Assembly: GCF_040412085.2 (NCBI RefSeq)
Contig: NZ_CP115921.1
Coordinates: 930,001-994,000 of the forward strand
Length of the DNA stretch: 64,000 nt
Direction of reading: 5' to 3'
From: Vibrio sp. CB1-14
Lineage (GTDB): Bacteria > Pseudomonadota > Gammaproteobacteria > Enterobacterales > Vibrionaceae
The position numbers and the translations under genes were made by a program. The notes under the pieces were generated by a model, which had not been told where the DNA came from, ran no database searches, and saw nothing but the letters and a program-made list of their open reading frames with translations. Positions 1-8,533 of the stretch are shown piece by piece. Positions within the stretch are counted from its first letter, which is position 1, and each line of letters begins with the position of its first letter.

Positions 1-493
1 GAATCAAAAGGTTATTAACGGCTATGGATAACGCTACAACTAAAGCGGCCAAGGCGGCAATGTCGATTTGGTCGGGACGAATGATCACGATTACACCAAT
101 GAATCCCATTATTGCAGCGGCAATGGTTTGTGAAGAGAGCTTCTCGCCAAAAAATAACGACGCTAGAGGCAACATCATTAGTGGAGCTGCGTAAAAAATA
201 GCGTTTGCGGTCGCCAGCGGCATTGCTGAGATAGCGTAGACCATAAAAATCGCCCCGAAAAGCCAGACATGAGCGCGGACAGCGTGCCATTTTATGCCCT
301 CGTACACGTTATGTGGTCGTGACCAAAGGAAAAAGGGTAGTAAAATCAATACCGCAGATAGCTGTCTAAAAAACACAAACTGAAACACCGCAACCTCGTT
401 ACCAACGCTTTTAATGAGGGCATCGGACAGGATCGCAATTTGGTTTCCAAAAACTAGCAGCAACATTGCTACTCCGACAGACATTGGTTTCAT
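1..493 (-). CDS. EamA/DMT-family permease (5' part, cut by window edge)
   Basis: The minus strand from an ATG at 493 reads 164 codons without a stop to the window edge, so the C-terminal half is missing. The product starts MKPMSVGVAMLLLVFGNQ and has at least four hydrophobic helices. The segment LATANAIFYAAPLMMLPLASL is typical of the first EamA repeat in drug/metabolite transporters (ten helices in full). It should be an inner-membrane permease; the substrate cannot be told. It is divergent from the LysR gene at 586 with 92 bp between, a usual arrangement for a regulator and its target, though regulation is inferred only. Confidence 0.85.
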   Translation of the reverse strand, partial: MKPMSVGVAMLLLVFGNQIAILSDALIKSVGNEVAVFQFVFFRQLSAVLILLPFFLWSRPHNVYEGIKWHAVRAHVWLFGAIFMVYAISAMPLATANAIFYAAPLMMLPLASLFFGEKLSSQTIAAAIMGFIGVIVIIRPDQIDIAALAALVVALSIAVNNLLI

Positions 494-585
494 GATTTAC
501 CCCTGATGAACTTTACCAGAGCATAGGTGATGACATAGGATGAAGTGAAATGATAAATATTTTCTTACTATGAGATATTTAGATA

Positions 586-1473
586 ATGAAACTTCCTCCT
601 TTGCGATCAGTACACTGCTTTGAATCCGTTGCCAGAAACTTAAGTTTCTCTGAGGCAGCACAGGAGCTCAATGTGACTCAAAGTGCCATAAGTCATCAAA
701 TCCGTGTTCTCGAAGAGTACTTGGGTGAGAGTCTATTTCTACGGCGAGGACGAAAACTGTCTTTAACTGAGACAGGTGAGCGATACCTTGAAGAGATCAG
801 TCCTGCCATTGCAGCCATCGCTAAAGCGAGCCAAAAGGTTCGGGAGGGAGAGCAAGGCTCGATTCGTTTAGCTCTCTATAGCACACTTGCGGTTAAGTGG
901 TTGATCCCAAGGCTTTCAGACTTTAAACGGCGCCATCCCGAGATAGAATTAACGCTCAATATGGTCACCGAAGATCCTAAGCTGTCGGATAGCGTAGGGG
1001 ATTGCTTTATTACATTAGAGGCTCCTAAAAGCCAATTTGTCGCTAATTTTTTGTACAGTGAAACGCTTTACCCTGTCTGTAGTCATCGTATTTGGAAAGC
1101 GATCCAAGGTGCACCTTTGCCTGATGCTTTATGGGAATACCCCATCCTTTCAACAGACTCAGTCTTTCGTGAAAGAGGAAAAGACTGGGTGAAATGGTGT
1201 GAAGTGGGGGGCTTTGAATTACCAAACAATCTAGACATACAGCACTTTAGTCATATTTTACTTGCGGTAGAGGCGGCGAAGTATGACCAAGGGATCACCT
1301 TCGCTAATGACTACATGATGACGGAAAAAGATAAACAAGATCTTATGGTTATCCCCACACATGGTTTGGAAACTGGAGATAGTTTCTACTTAGTGTATAA
1401 AGAAAGTCGTGCAAGACAACCTGAGTTAATTAAATTTGCACAGTGGCTCGCCGAGCAATGCCAGCATGATTAG
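586..1473 (+). CDS. LysR-family regulator, GcvA-like
   Basis: The 295-residue product has the standard LysR length. The N-terminal winged helix-turn-helix (about residues 5-65) includes FSEAAQELNVTQSAISHQI, the GcvA-type recognition region. The rest is a periplasmic-binding-protein-like effector domain. The opening MKLPPLRSVHCFESVARN is characteristic of the GcvA group. It is divergent from the EamA permease, which is its likely target. Its 3' end overlaps the convergent PPC-domain gene by 4 bp. No strong Shine-Dalgarno precedes the ATG. The effector is unknown. Confidence 0.88.
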   Translation: MKLPPLRSVHCFESVARNLSFSEAAQELNVTQSAISHQIRVLEEYLGESLFLRRGRKLSLTETGERYLEEISPAIAAIAKASQKVREGEQGSIRLALYSTLAVKWLIPRLSDFKRRHPEIELTLNMVTEDPKLSDSVGDCFITLEAPKSQFVANFLYSETLYPVCSHRIWKAIQGAPLPDALWEYPILSTDSVFRERGKDWVKWCEVGGFELPNNLDIQHFSHILLAVEAAKYDQGITFANDYMMTEKDKQDLMVIPTHGLETGDSFYLVYKESRARQPELIKFAQWLAEQCQHD

Positions 1474-1874
1474 CGATTTTGAGGAATCACAAGTTCACTG
1501 AAACCTGTGGTGGGGTCGTACTCACGAGTAAATACGTTATCGGTGTAGTTGTGGATAATTAGTTCTACTGTCGTGTCGACAATACACCCTTCTAAAAGAT
1601 GGCCACCGAGCACCTCACCAGTGCGAGTAGCGACTGAGAGGTGTACATGTTGATGTGAAGCCGTGAGTGTCCCCATCACTGATACAATCTCGAAAGAACC
1701 CTCTAAAGTGATAGTTTCCTCCGCTCCAGCAAGTCTAAGGGTCGCTTTGGTTAAACAACCGACACAAGAGGCAATGGTACCTGCATTCAGTTCTAGTTGA
1801 TCGACGACGTCTCTAATAGCCAGCTTTAGATCTGTTCCACGCTGGAGTCGTACTGCAAACGGTAATACTGACAT
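1470..1874 (-). CDS. PPC/DUF296 domain protein
   Basis: A 134-residue product consisting of one PCC/PPC (DUF296) domain. Visible marks are LKLAIRDVVDQLELNAGTI, the Gly-rich SVMGTLT segment, the histidine cluster ASHQHVHLSVA and GEVLGGHLLEGCIV. The GxLxxxxxHxHxxx pattern is the conserved core of the family, which is found in plant AT-hook proteins and in bacterial proteins of unclear role. I chose the ATG at 1874 because GGA lies about 10 nt upstream. An in-frame TTG at 1889 would add five residues. It is convergent with the LysR gene. Its function is unknown. Confidence 0.8.
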   Translation of the reverse strand: MSVLPFAVRLQRGTDLKLAIRDVVDQLELNAGTIASCVGCLTKATLRLAGAEETITLEGSFEIVSVMGTLTASHQHVHLSVATRTGEVLGGHLLEGCIVDTTVELIIHNYTDNVFTREYDPTTGFSELVIPQNR

Positions 1875-1978
1875 TTTGTTGGATTCCAATTCTAGTGAAA
1901 GCTCTATTCTCCGATATCAATGTTAATCTTACATCACAAAATTCATTTCAATTAGAGTAAAAATTCAATCTCCGGTCT

Positions 1979-2587
1979 ATGGTTACAGATCAGCATTCAA
2001 AGATGAGTAATAACATGTACCCTTTTTTAAGACTGGCCAAGACCATTTTTCAATCTAATAAGAAGCCAGCCATCAGTTATACCCAACAAGATGAAATCGA
2101 ATTTCGTTGTCATCCATGGGACATCGATATGTTCATGGAAATGAACAACGGTCGCATTCTTACTCTTTATGATTTGGGACGTACGGCGTTATCGGTCAAG
2201 TGTGGATTGATGCGTACTCTCAAACAAAACCGTTGGGGTTTAGTGGTCGCAGGAAGTTCGGTTCGCTATCGCAAGCGCGTGCGTATGTTCGACAAGATCA
2301 CCATGAAAACCCAGTGTGTTGCCACCGACGATAAATGGTTCTATCTAGAGCAGTCTATGTGGGTGAAAGGACACCCCTGTTCTTCGGTTCTGATTCGTGC
2401 AGGGGTCACCTCTAAAAACGGCGTGGTGCCTCCAGAGCAAGTGATTGATGCCGCGGGTGAGAAGCCAATGACAAGTGATATTCCAATGTGGGTGCAAGAG
2501 TGGATAGATTCGGAGCAGCATCGTCCGTGGCCGCCAACCGCTTATCAAAGCGCGGATGATTCACAAGTTCAAGTTAGCGAACAGTAA
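1979..2587 (+). CDS. Acyl-CoA thioesterase-like protein (4HBT/hotdog fold)
   Basis: The product is up to 202 residues. The segment EFRCHPWDIDMFMEMNNGRILTL resembles the active-site region of hotdog-fold thioesterases (WDxDxxxHxNN type, here with Met-Glu-Met in place of the His). It is followed by strands VVAGSSVRYRKRVRMFDKI typical of the family. It probably hydrolyses an acyl-CoA or related thioester in the cytoplasm. Three in-frame ATGs (1979, 2003, 2015) compete for the start; family proteins often begin MYPFLRLA, which favours 2015. A good intrinsic terminator follows. The substrate is unknown. Confidence 0.75.
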   Translation: MVTDQHSKMSNNMYPFLRLAKTIFQSNKKPAISYTQQDEIEFRCHPWDIDMFMEMNNGRILTLYDLGRTALSVKCGLMRTLKQNRWGLVVAGSSVRYRKRVRMFDKITMKTQCVATDDKWFYLEQSMWVKGHPCSSVLIRAGVTSKNGVVPPEQVIDAAGEKPMTSDIPMWVQEWIDSEQHRPWPPTAYQSADDSQVQVSEQ

Positions 2588-2610
2588 AGGCCAGTCGACG
2601 GGCCTTTTTC
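2586..2610 (+). terminator. Rho-independent terminator of the thioesterase gene
   Basis: Stem AAAGGCC/GGCCTTT (2586-2592 with 2601-2607) around an 8-nt loop, followed by a T-run, overlapping the stop codon of the thioesterase gene. Confidence 0.8.
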
Positions 2611-2643
2611 TATTTAGCTTTTCTATTTAACTGGTCTATTCAG

Positions 2644-3282
2644 TTATGTGGCGTCGTTTTGATTGTCGGGTGCTGCTCTCTGAAAGGCGTCGAGTTCATT
2701 AAGCCTGCCCGCTATTTCATCTATGTTCGGGTAGGCCGACATATCGACCCCAAAGCGCAGTGCGTTGTATACCTGAGGCACTAAGCAGACATCAACAAGA
2801 CTCACTTCATACCCAACACAATAGATGCCACGAATCGGTGCCAGCTTTTGCTCAAGCGCAGCAAAGCCGGTATTGATCCAATGCTGCATCCAGTGCACCT
2901 TATTCCGCTCATCGATATCAAATCGATGATTTAATTGCTGTATTACCCTGAGGTTGTTGATTGGATGTATGTCGATGGCAATGTCTTGCGCTAGCGCTTT
3001 GACAAGGTAACGTTGCTTACCCTCGCTGGGTGTCAATTGTGGCCCAGCGTAGTGCTCATCGAGATAATCGATGATAGTCAGCGATTGATTGAGTGTTACT
3101 TCACCATCGACCAAAACTGGCACTAGTTCATTGGGATTGAGTGCAGCGTAGTCAGCGGAATGCTGCTGTCCACCTTCTTTGATGAGGTTAACAGGCACCG
3201 ACTGATACGGAATACCTTTTAGGTTTAGGGCTATTCGTACCCGATAAGCAGCCGATGACCGCCAGTAGTCATATAGAATCAA
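2644..3282 (-). CDS. maiA: Maleylacetoacetate isomerase (zeta-class GST)
   Basis: Isomerises maleylacetoacetate to fumarylacetoacetate in tyrosine breakdown, using glutathione. The 212-residue product has a thioredoxin-like N-terminal domain with the zeta-class motif YDYWRSSAAYRVRIALN at its start, then NPNELVPVLVDG and the all-helical C-terminal GST domain. I place the start at a TTG (3282). It gives MILYDYWRSS, as in the family, and is preceded by GAGGG with 7 nt spacing. An upstream in-frame ATG would add 15 residues and overlap fah. It is the last gene of the hppD-hmgA-fah-maiA operon, 10 bp after fah. Confidence 0.93.
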   Translation of the reverse strand: MILYDYWRSSAAYRVRIALNLKGIPYQSVPVNLIKEGGQQHSADYAALNPNELVPVLVDGEVTLNQSLTIIDYLDEHYAGPQLTPSEGKQRYLVKALAQDIAIDIHPINNLRVIQQLNHRFDIDERNKVHWMQHWINTGFAALEQKLAPIRGIYCVGYEVSLVDVCLVPQVYNALRFGVDMSAYPNIDEIAGRLNELDAFQRAAPDNQNDAT

Positions 3283-3292
3283 ATCATGACCC

Positions 3293-4303
3293 TCAATACT
3301 TCTCGACCGTTTGCTCAATCGCGCCAAATATGGATTGGCCGCTTTCGTCCAGCATTTCTATTTTGATGCTATCGCCAAAGCGCATGAACGATGTAGTTGG
3401 CTGACCATCGCGAATGGTTTCAATCATCCGTCTCTCTGCAATGCATGAATATCCGACGCCACCTTCTTCAATGGATGTGCCGTATTCGGTGCCTTGCTTG
3501 TTCGAGACTGTGCCTGAGCCGACGATGCAACCTGCCGACAGCGGTCTGGTTTTCGCAGCATGGGCAACGAGTTCACCAAAGTCGAAGGTCATATCAACAC
3601 CCGCATTCGGGTGCCCGAATGGTTCGCGGTTGTAGTGCGAAATAAGCGGCAGGTGAACCTTACTGTCATGCCATGATTTGCCAAGTTCATTGGGCGTGAC
3701 AGCAACAGGTGAAAAGGCCGATGAAGGTTTGGATTGAAAGAACCCGAATCCTTTAGCAAGCTCTCCTGGAATGAGTTCACGCAATGAGACGTCATTAACG
3801 AGCATCAGCAGTCGAATGGCGCTGTGTGCTTGTTCAGAACTTGCTCCCATCGGAACGTCATCGGTAATGACCGCTACTTCGCCCTCAAAGTCGATGCCCC
3901 ACTGTTCGCTTGCCATCACAATAGGTGCGTGCGGTGCCAAAAAGGTGTCTGAGCCGCCTTGATACATCAGTGGGTCGGTCCAAAAGCTCTCTGGTATTTC
4001 TGCGCCGCGCGCTTTGCGAACCAGTTCTACGTGATTGACATAAGCCGAGCCATCGGCCCATTGGTAAGCGCGTGGGAGAGGAGACTCGCATTGCGACTGC
4101 TCAAACGGCATCGCTTGCAGCAAAATGCCTTGGTTAAGGCCAAGGTAAACTTCGTTGAGAAGAGGCTCAAGTTTTTGCCAATTATCGAGAGCCGCTTGTA
4201 GCGTTGGGGCAATTTCAGGCACGGCAATGCATTGGCTGAGATCGCGACTGACGATAACCAACTGGCCATCGCGGGTGTTATTGTTAATTGTTGCTAGTTT
4301 CAT
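3293..4303 (-). CDS. fahA: Fumarylacetoacetate hydrolase family protein
   Basis: Cleaves fumarylacetoacetate to fumarate and acetoacetate, the last step of tyrosine degradation. The 336-residue product carries the FAH metal-binding region GIDFEGEVAVITDDVPMG, the QSKPSSAFSPVAVTP segment and the Gly-rich VGSGTVSNKQGTEYG stretch. I chose the ATG at 4303 (MKLATINNNT) because it follows the hmgA stop by one base and has GGGAA within the hmgA 3' end, which suggests translational coupling. A longer frame reaches 4381 but would lie inside hmgA. Confidence in the family and pathway is high. Confidence 0.93.
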   Translation of the reverse strand: MKLATINNNTRDGQLVIVSRDLSQCIAVPEIAPTLQAALDNWQKLEPLLNEVYLGLNQGILLQAMPFEQSQCESPLPRAYQWADGSAYVNHVELVRKARGAEIPESFWTDPLMYQGGSDTFLAPHAPIVMASEQWGIDFEGEVAVITDDVPMGASSEQAHSAIRLLMLVNDVSLRELIPGELAKGFGFFQSKPSSAFSPVAVTPNELGKSWHDSKVHLPLISHYNREPFGHPNAGVDMTFDFGELVAHAAKTRPLSAGCIVGSGTVSNKQGTEYGTSIEEGGVGYSCIAERRMIETIRDGQPTTSFMRFGDSIKIEMLDESGQSIFGAIEQTVEKY

Positions 4304-4304
4304 A

Positions 4305-5438
4305 TCAATTCCCTGCTTTCCAGCTGTAGACGTATTCACGGTTTTCCACCGCCTCGGCTTCGACACTGTGCTCAAGCGCATTGCGCGTATCTATCATTAC
4401 CGCGACCTCGTCAGTAAAGGTTTTCTTGGCTTCCAGCCCGGCTTTGAATGCTTTTGGGTGAGGGCCGTGTGTGAAGCCGGCGGGGTGGAACGTCATCATG
4501 CCCGCTTCGATGTTATCTCGACTGAAGAAGTCCCCTGCGTGGTAAAACAGCACTTCATCGTAGTCATCATTGTTGTGGTAGAACGGAACTTTCAGTGCAC
4601 CGGGATCGCTCTCAATAGGTCTTGGTACAAAGGTACAGACCACAAACCCATTGCCGACGAACGTGGTATGCGCTGACGGTGGTAGGTGATAGCGATGACT
4701 CATCAATGGTCTGATGTCCCGCCAGTTAAGCTTGAGTACCGATAAGTCGCCGTGCCAGCCAATCGCATCCAGTGGGTTAAACGGATAAGTAATGGTGTTT
4801 ATCTTATTGCCACGCTTGAGTGAGACCGTGGTTTGCTCCTCACTGTATTGTGCTTTAAAACGCTCATTAATCGCTGGTGGTTCAAGCACAGCAGGGTCAA
4901 ACACCGCGTGTTGGCCTACGATGCCTTTTTCTGGAAGCGCGTAAGCTGAGCCAGTGTTTTCAATCATTAAGATGAACATCGGCGCCTTGGGTTCTAGCCG
5001 CCAGTTGGTTGAACGAGGGATCAGCACATAATCGCCTTCTTCAACTTCAAGATGGCCATAGTCACAATAGAGGTCAGCGCTGCCTTGGTGAATAAACAGC
5101 AGTTCATCACCATCTCCATTGCGAGCAAGACCCGGCATTTTTTCCGCGAGCTTCCAGACTCGCACTTTACATTCGCGGTTCTCCAGTATGCTTGGGGCAG
5201 ACCAAGGTGACGCTTGGTGATCAGATTCAACATGATTGAGGTTAAACGCACGAGGCTTGAGTTCACCCTCCCATTCAGACCACCCGGTTGGCGCATGCTG
5301 GTGGTGAAAGTGACTGGCAGGACCAAAGAAGCCTTCTCGACCTGCTTCACGCTCATAAATCGCCTCGTCTGGAAAGTCGGCATGAGCCTGCTTCGAATAA
5401 GTCCCCTCACGATGAGGGAACGTTGGCCATTTACGCAT
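4305..5438 (-). CDS. hmgA: Homogentisate 1,2-dioxygenase
   Basis: Opens the ring of homogentisate to maleylacetoacetate using a cupin-bound Fe(II). The product is 377 residues, the compact form found in Vibrio rather than the roughly 430-residue form of Pseudomonas and animals. The cupin core has GDELLFIHQGSADLYCDYG and VEEGDYVLIPRSTNW. The metal-ligand region TFHPAGFTHGPHPKAFKAG lies near the C-terminus. It overlaps hppD by 8 bp and is followed directly by fah. In Vibrio, loss of this enzyme is known to cause pyomelanin accumulation; the frame here is intact. Confidence 0.95.
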   Translation of the reverse strand: MRKWPTFPHREGTYSKQAHADFPDEAIYEREAGREGFFGPASHFHHQHAPTGWSEWEGELKPRAFNLNHVESDHQASPWSAPSILENRECKVRVWKLAEKMPGLARNGDGDELLFIHQGSADLYCDYGHLEVEEGDYVLIPRSTNWRLEPKAPMFILMIENTGSAYALPEKGIVGQHAVFDPAVLEPPAINERFKAQYSEEQTTVSLKRGNKINTITYPFNPLDAIGWHGDLSVLKLNWRDIRPLMSHRYHLPPSAHTTFVGNGFVVCTFVPRPIESDPGALKVPFYHNNDDYDEVLFYHAGDFFSRDNIEAGMMTFHPAGFTHGPHPKAFKAGLEAKKTFTDEVAVMIDTRNALEHSVEAEAVENREYVYSWKAGN

Positions 5439-6516
5439 TATCGGTTACCTCGTTTAAGACGCCGCGACGGATTTGATCTTCTTCAATCGATTCAAACAGC
5501 GCTTTAAAGTTACCTTCGCCGAAGCCTTCGTTGCCTTTGCGTTGAATGATTTCAAAGAACACTGGACCAATAACGGTTTGGGTGAAGATTTGAAGTAAGA
5601 TGCCATCTTTCATCGGTGCGCCATCGACAAGAATCCGCAGTTCTTGCAGACGGCTTACGTCCTCACCATGGCCTTTGACTCGAGAATCGACTTTTTCATA
5701 GTAGGTGTCTGGTGTTGGCATAAACTCCATGCCGCGATCGCGTAGTGTTTGCACCGTCTGATAGATATCGTCCGTGGTCAGTGCGATGTGCTGGATACCT
5801 TCGCCGTTATACTCACGAATGAACTCTTCGATCTGCGATTTATCGTCAGAAGATTCGTTGATAGGGATGCGGATTTTGCCGCAAGGTGCCGTCATCGCAC
5901 GGCTAACCAGCCCAGTGAGCTTACCTTCAATATCGAAGTAGCGGATTTCTCGGAAGTTACCGATACGTTCGTAAAAACCGGACCAGACATCCATGTTGCC
6001 CTGCTTAACGTTGTGAGTCAGGTGATCAAGCTCGTAGAGACCCACATCTTGCTCGGCCAGGCGTTTTTGCGCATCTGGGTAGAACTTAAAATCCACATCA
6101 TAAATACTGCCGCTTCCGTAGCGGTCGACAAAGTAAAGTAGGCTCTCACCAATGCCGTAAATAGCGGGAATGCTTAATTCCATAGGTCCTATCTCGGTGA
6201 CATACTGCTCGCCACCATTTTCTAACGCATGTGCCATCGCTTTGGCCGCATCCTCTACGCGAAACGCCATACCACACACAGATGGACCGTGAATGCGCGC
6301 GAACTCTTCTGCTTGGCTGTGTGGCTGCGCGTTGACGATAAAGTTGATGTCTCCTTGACGATATAACCAAGCTTCTTTTGAGCGGTGCTTAGCAATCTCA
6401 GCGAACCCTAATGAGTCGAATAGGCGTTTCAGATCGTTAATACCGTCGTCAGTCGCTGCTGTGTATTCAACGAATTCAAAGCCATCGGTTCCAAGAGGGT
6501 TGAAGTTGATAGTCAT
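5431..6516 (-). CDS. hppD: 4-hydroxyphenylpyruvate dioxygenase
   Basis: Converts 4-hydroxyphenylpyruvate to homogentisate, the entry step of this operon. The 361-residue product has two vicinal-oxygen-chelate domains. The Fe(II) ligands are recognisable: His in ELDHLTHNVKQG, His in GIQHIALTTDDI, and Glu in FFEIIQRKGNEGFGEGNF, the usual 2-His-1-Glu triad. The start at 6516 (MTINFNPLG) has AAGGAA at 6-nt spacing. An ATG six bases upstream is too close to that site, and the frame open to 6639 has no support. It is the first gene of the operon. A TyrR-like box lies about 140 bp upstream. Confidence 0.95.
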   Translation of the reverse strand: MTINFNPLGTDGFEFVEYTAATDDGINDLKRLFDSLGFAEIAKHRSKEAWLYRQGDINFIVNAQPHSQAEEFARIHGPSVCGMAFRVEDAAKAMAHALENGGEQYVTEIGPMELSIPAIYGIGESLLYFVDRYGSGSIYDVDFKFYPDAQKRLAEQDVGLYELDHLTHNVKQGNMDVWSGFYERIGNFREIRYFDIEGKLTGLVSRAMTAPCGKIRIPINESSDDKSQIEEFIREYNGEGIQHIALTTDDIYQTVQTLRDRGMEFMPTPDTYYEKVDSRVKGHGEDVSRLQELRILVDGAPMKDGILLQIFTQTVIGPVFFEIIQRKGNEGFGEGNFKALFESIEEDQIRRGVLNEVTDNA

Positions 6517-6656
6517 GGTCATTTCCTTTTGATAGTCAAACGGTCTCCTTCGTTGGAAGACCTTGTTGTAGGGTGTTGACTTAAATTTGAGCAAAGTTGA
6601 GGGAAAAGGGAATAGGGTCAGTGCGTTAGACAAAAACACAGTTGGCGAATTGGCTG

Positions 6657-6674
6657 TGTAACAAATTTGCTACA
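6657..6674 (-). promoter_or_regulatory. TyrR-like box upstream of hppD
   Basis: TGTAACAAATTTGCTACA has the TGTA-N10-TACA symmetry of the TyrR box (consensus TGTAAA-N6-TTTACA) in the 400-bp upstream region of the tyrosine catabolic operon. A weaker half-match, TGTAAATGAAGTGTTAAA, lies near 6776. The spacing and context fit; binding is inferred. The rest of 6517-6865 shows no gene. Confidence 0.45.
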
Positions 6675-6865
6675 AATTGTTTGGTGTGATCGGGGGTGGG
6701 GGTTTTTGTTAATTAAGGTATTGAAATAAAAAGCAAATTAAAGACTCTGTGAAGAGGGGGGTAGAACAATGGGGTGTAAATGAAGTGTTAAAAAGGTAAA
6801 GCCCGTTGTACACCGAAGCCGTTAAGAGGGAACCTTATAAAACTAGGAGCAAGCGCCGAAGGAAC

Positions 6866-6894
6866 AAAAAGTGGAGCCGTTTGTTTGGCTCCAC
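6866..6894 (-). terminator. Terminator downstream of dcuB
   Basis: Perfect 8-bp stem GTGGAGCC/GGCTCCAC (6871-6878 with 6887-6894). Read on the minus strand it is followed by TTTTTGTT, so it ends the dcuB transcript 27 nt past the stop. Confidence 0.88.
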
Positions 6895-6920
6895 TCCTTT
6901 TGTGCTGTTTGTTTGAGTCT

Positions 6921-8342
6921 CTACGCTAATTTAAGCGCTTCACTGCTCATACGATTCATATAGCTGTTTACCGCAAACGCCAGTCCAGCAACGGCAATCG
7001 CCCACAACCAGATAGGTAGCACACCCGTAGATATCGCATAACCAATAGCTGTCGCCGTGATCACGCCAATGAAGCCAGGGATCAGGAAGCTGTGGTTAAG
7101 GATATATTTACCAATCTTAGTGGTACCAGAGCGGTCAAAGGTAATCGCTGCCAGATCTGATGGGTAGAATGGAAAGAAGTAGTAAGCGTAACAAGCTGGA
7201 AGTACACCAATTAGGACTTCTGCGGGAATGCCTAGTGCAAAACCTAGAGGGAGCATAATGGTCAGCACCGCTGCTTGGCTCTTGAGGAACACAGATGAAA
7301 CGTACATCGCGATCGCGAAGGTCCAAGGGTGCGATTTCACTACGTCTTCAACTAAGCTGATAATGTAAGGCTTGTTGTAAGCAATGATGGTGTCACTCAT
7401 CCAAGCAATACCAAAGATGATGATGACCGCACTCATACCAGCGATGAACACGTTGGTGTTGACGATTTTTTTAGGGTCAACATTGGTGGTCAGTAAGATG
7501 ATAGCACCGACAGAGAGCATCAAGAACTGCAAAGCGGTCGACGTTTTCACGCCATCAGGCAGTAGGCCCAGATCTTTACCAAACATAGCAACGCAAATGA
7601 CAGTCAAAATACCGAGTAAGAATACGGTTAGGCCGCGTTTTGCAGTTTGACTCTCTTTGATGCCAGCATCACCTGTGCTCGCTTCACTTGTGTCGATAAG
7701 TTGCGCTTTGAATTGTGGGTCTTTCATACGCTCCAGAAACTCTGGATCGTCATTCAAATCTTTACCACGCTTTAAGCTCCAAGTCGCAGCAATCAATACG
7801 CCCGTTAATGTCGCTGGAATAGTGACCATTAACACTTGACCCAAAGAGATGTCTAGGTGGTTGGTCGCTGCCGTGGCCATGACTACAGCGGCAGCGGCAG
7901 CGATAGGGCTAGCTGTGATACCCATTTGAGATGCGACTGTCGCAATAGCCATAGGACGCTCAGGGCGAATACCACGCTTAATACTGACGTCATAAATAAC
8001 AGGAAGCAGTGGATACACCGAGTGTCCCGTGCCGACCATCACAGTGAGTGAATAGGTACACAATGGTCCTAGGAAGACCACTTTAGATGGGTGCTTACGA
8101 AGCAACTTTTCAGCGTATTGGACGAGTAGTTTTAGACCGCCTGTTGCTTCAAGTGTTGCTGATGCCGCAACCACCGCAAGAATAATGAGCATAACGCCAA
8201 TGGGCGGCGTTCCGGGAGCAATACCAAAGAAGAAACTAAGAATAGAAACGCCGAGACCGCCTAACAAACCGAAGGCGATACCGCCGTAGCGAATACCTAC
8301 AAAAATGACTGCCAGAAGCAGTAGCATGTGAACATAAAACAT
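6921..8342 (-). CDS. dcuB: Anaerobic C4-dicarboxylate transporter, DcuB type
   Basis: Inner-membrane carrier for fumarate, malate, aspartate and succinate exchange, used in fumarate respiration. The 473-residue product is hydrophobic throughout, with about 12 helices. It aligns by eye with E. coli DcuB in KRGIRPERPMAIATVASQMG, SDLAAITFDRSGTTKIG and KYILNHSFLIPGFIGV. The match is closer to DcuB than DcuA, although the central loop (about residues 190-235) is divergent. It is a single-gene unit with its own terminator. A symmetric TGTGTA-N6-TACACA site lies about 100 bp upstream. Confidence 0.92.
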   Translation of the reverse strand: MFYVHMLLLLAVIFVGIRYGGIAFGLLGGLGVSILSFFFGIAPGTPPIGVMLIILAVVAASATLEATGGLKLLVQYAEKLLRKHPSKVVFLGPLCTYSLTVMVGTGHSVYPLLPVIYDVSIKRGIRPERPMAIATVASQMGITASPIAAAAAVVMATAATNHLDISLGQVLMVTIPATLTGVLIAATWSLKRGKDLNDDPEFLERMKDPQFKAQLIDTSEASTGDAGIKESQTAKRGLTVFLLGILTVICVAMFGKDLGLLPDGVKTSTALQFLMLSVGAIILLTTNVDPKKIVNTNVFIAGMSAVIIIFGIAWMSDTIIAYNKPYIISLVEDVVKSHPWTFAIAMYVSSVFLKSQAAVLTIMLPLGFALGIPAEVLIGVLPACYAYYFFPFYPSDLAAITFDRSGTTKIGKYILNHSFLIPGFIGVITATAIGYAISTGVLPIWLWAIAVAGLAFAVNSYMNRMSSEALKLA

Positions 8343-8436
8343 AACAACTCCTTTTTATAGCGACAGAGTTATTATTCGTCCGTATGCAGTTCGAAATACT
8401 GATCTAGATACGGAAAAGCTTGTAAACTTGAATGGG

Positions 8437-8454
8437 TGTGTAAAATTGTACACA
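8437..8454. promoter_or_regulatory. Perfect TGTGTA-N6-TACACA palindrome upstream of dcuB
   Basis: TGTGTAAAATTGTACACA is a perfect 6-6-6 inverted repeat, 95-112 bp upstream of the dcuB start. It resembles a CRP/FNR-family operator in spacing but matches neither TGTGA-N6-TCACA nor TTGAT-N4-ATCAA. It is therefore called only as a likely protein-binding site. Confidence 0.4.
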
Positions 8455-8499
8455 GGGTCACATTGTTGCGAGTGAGATCAATATGTGACTGAAATGAAA

Positions 8500-8527
8500 C
8501 AAAAAGCGGAGCATTTCTGCTCCGCTT
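8500..8527 (-). terminator. Terminator downstream of the ABC exporter
   Basis: Stem AAAGCGGAGCA/TGCTCCGCTTT around a short TTTC loop. On the minus strand it is followed by a T-rich tract (TTGTTT). It lies just past the exporter stop codon. Confidence 0.88.
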
Positions 8528-8533
8528 TGTGCT

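Noticed and set aside
4155..4676. 173-codon plus-strand frame
   Set aside because: It is antisense to fah and hmgA, which are clearly homologous to known enzymes.
5749..6141. 130-codon plus-strand frame
   Set aside because: It is antisense to hppD and has no ribosome site or recognisable domain.
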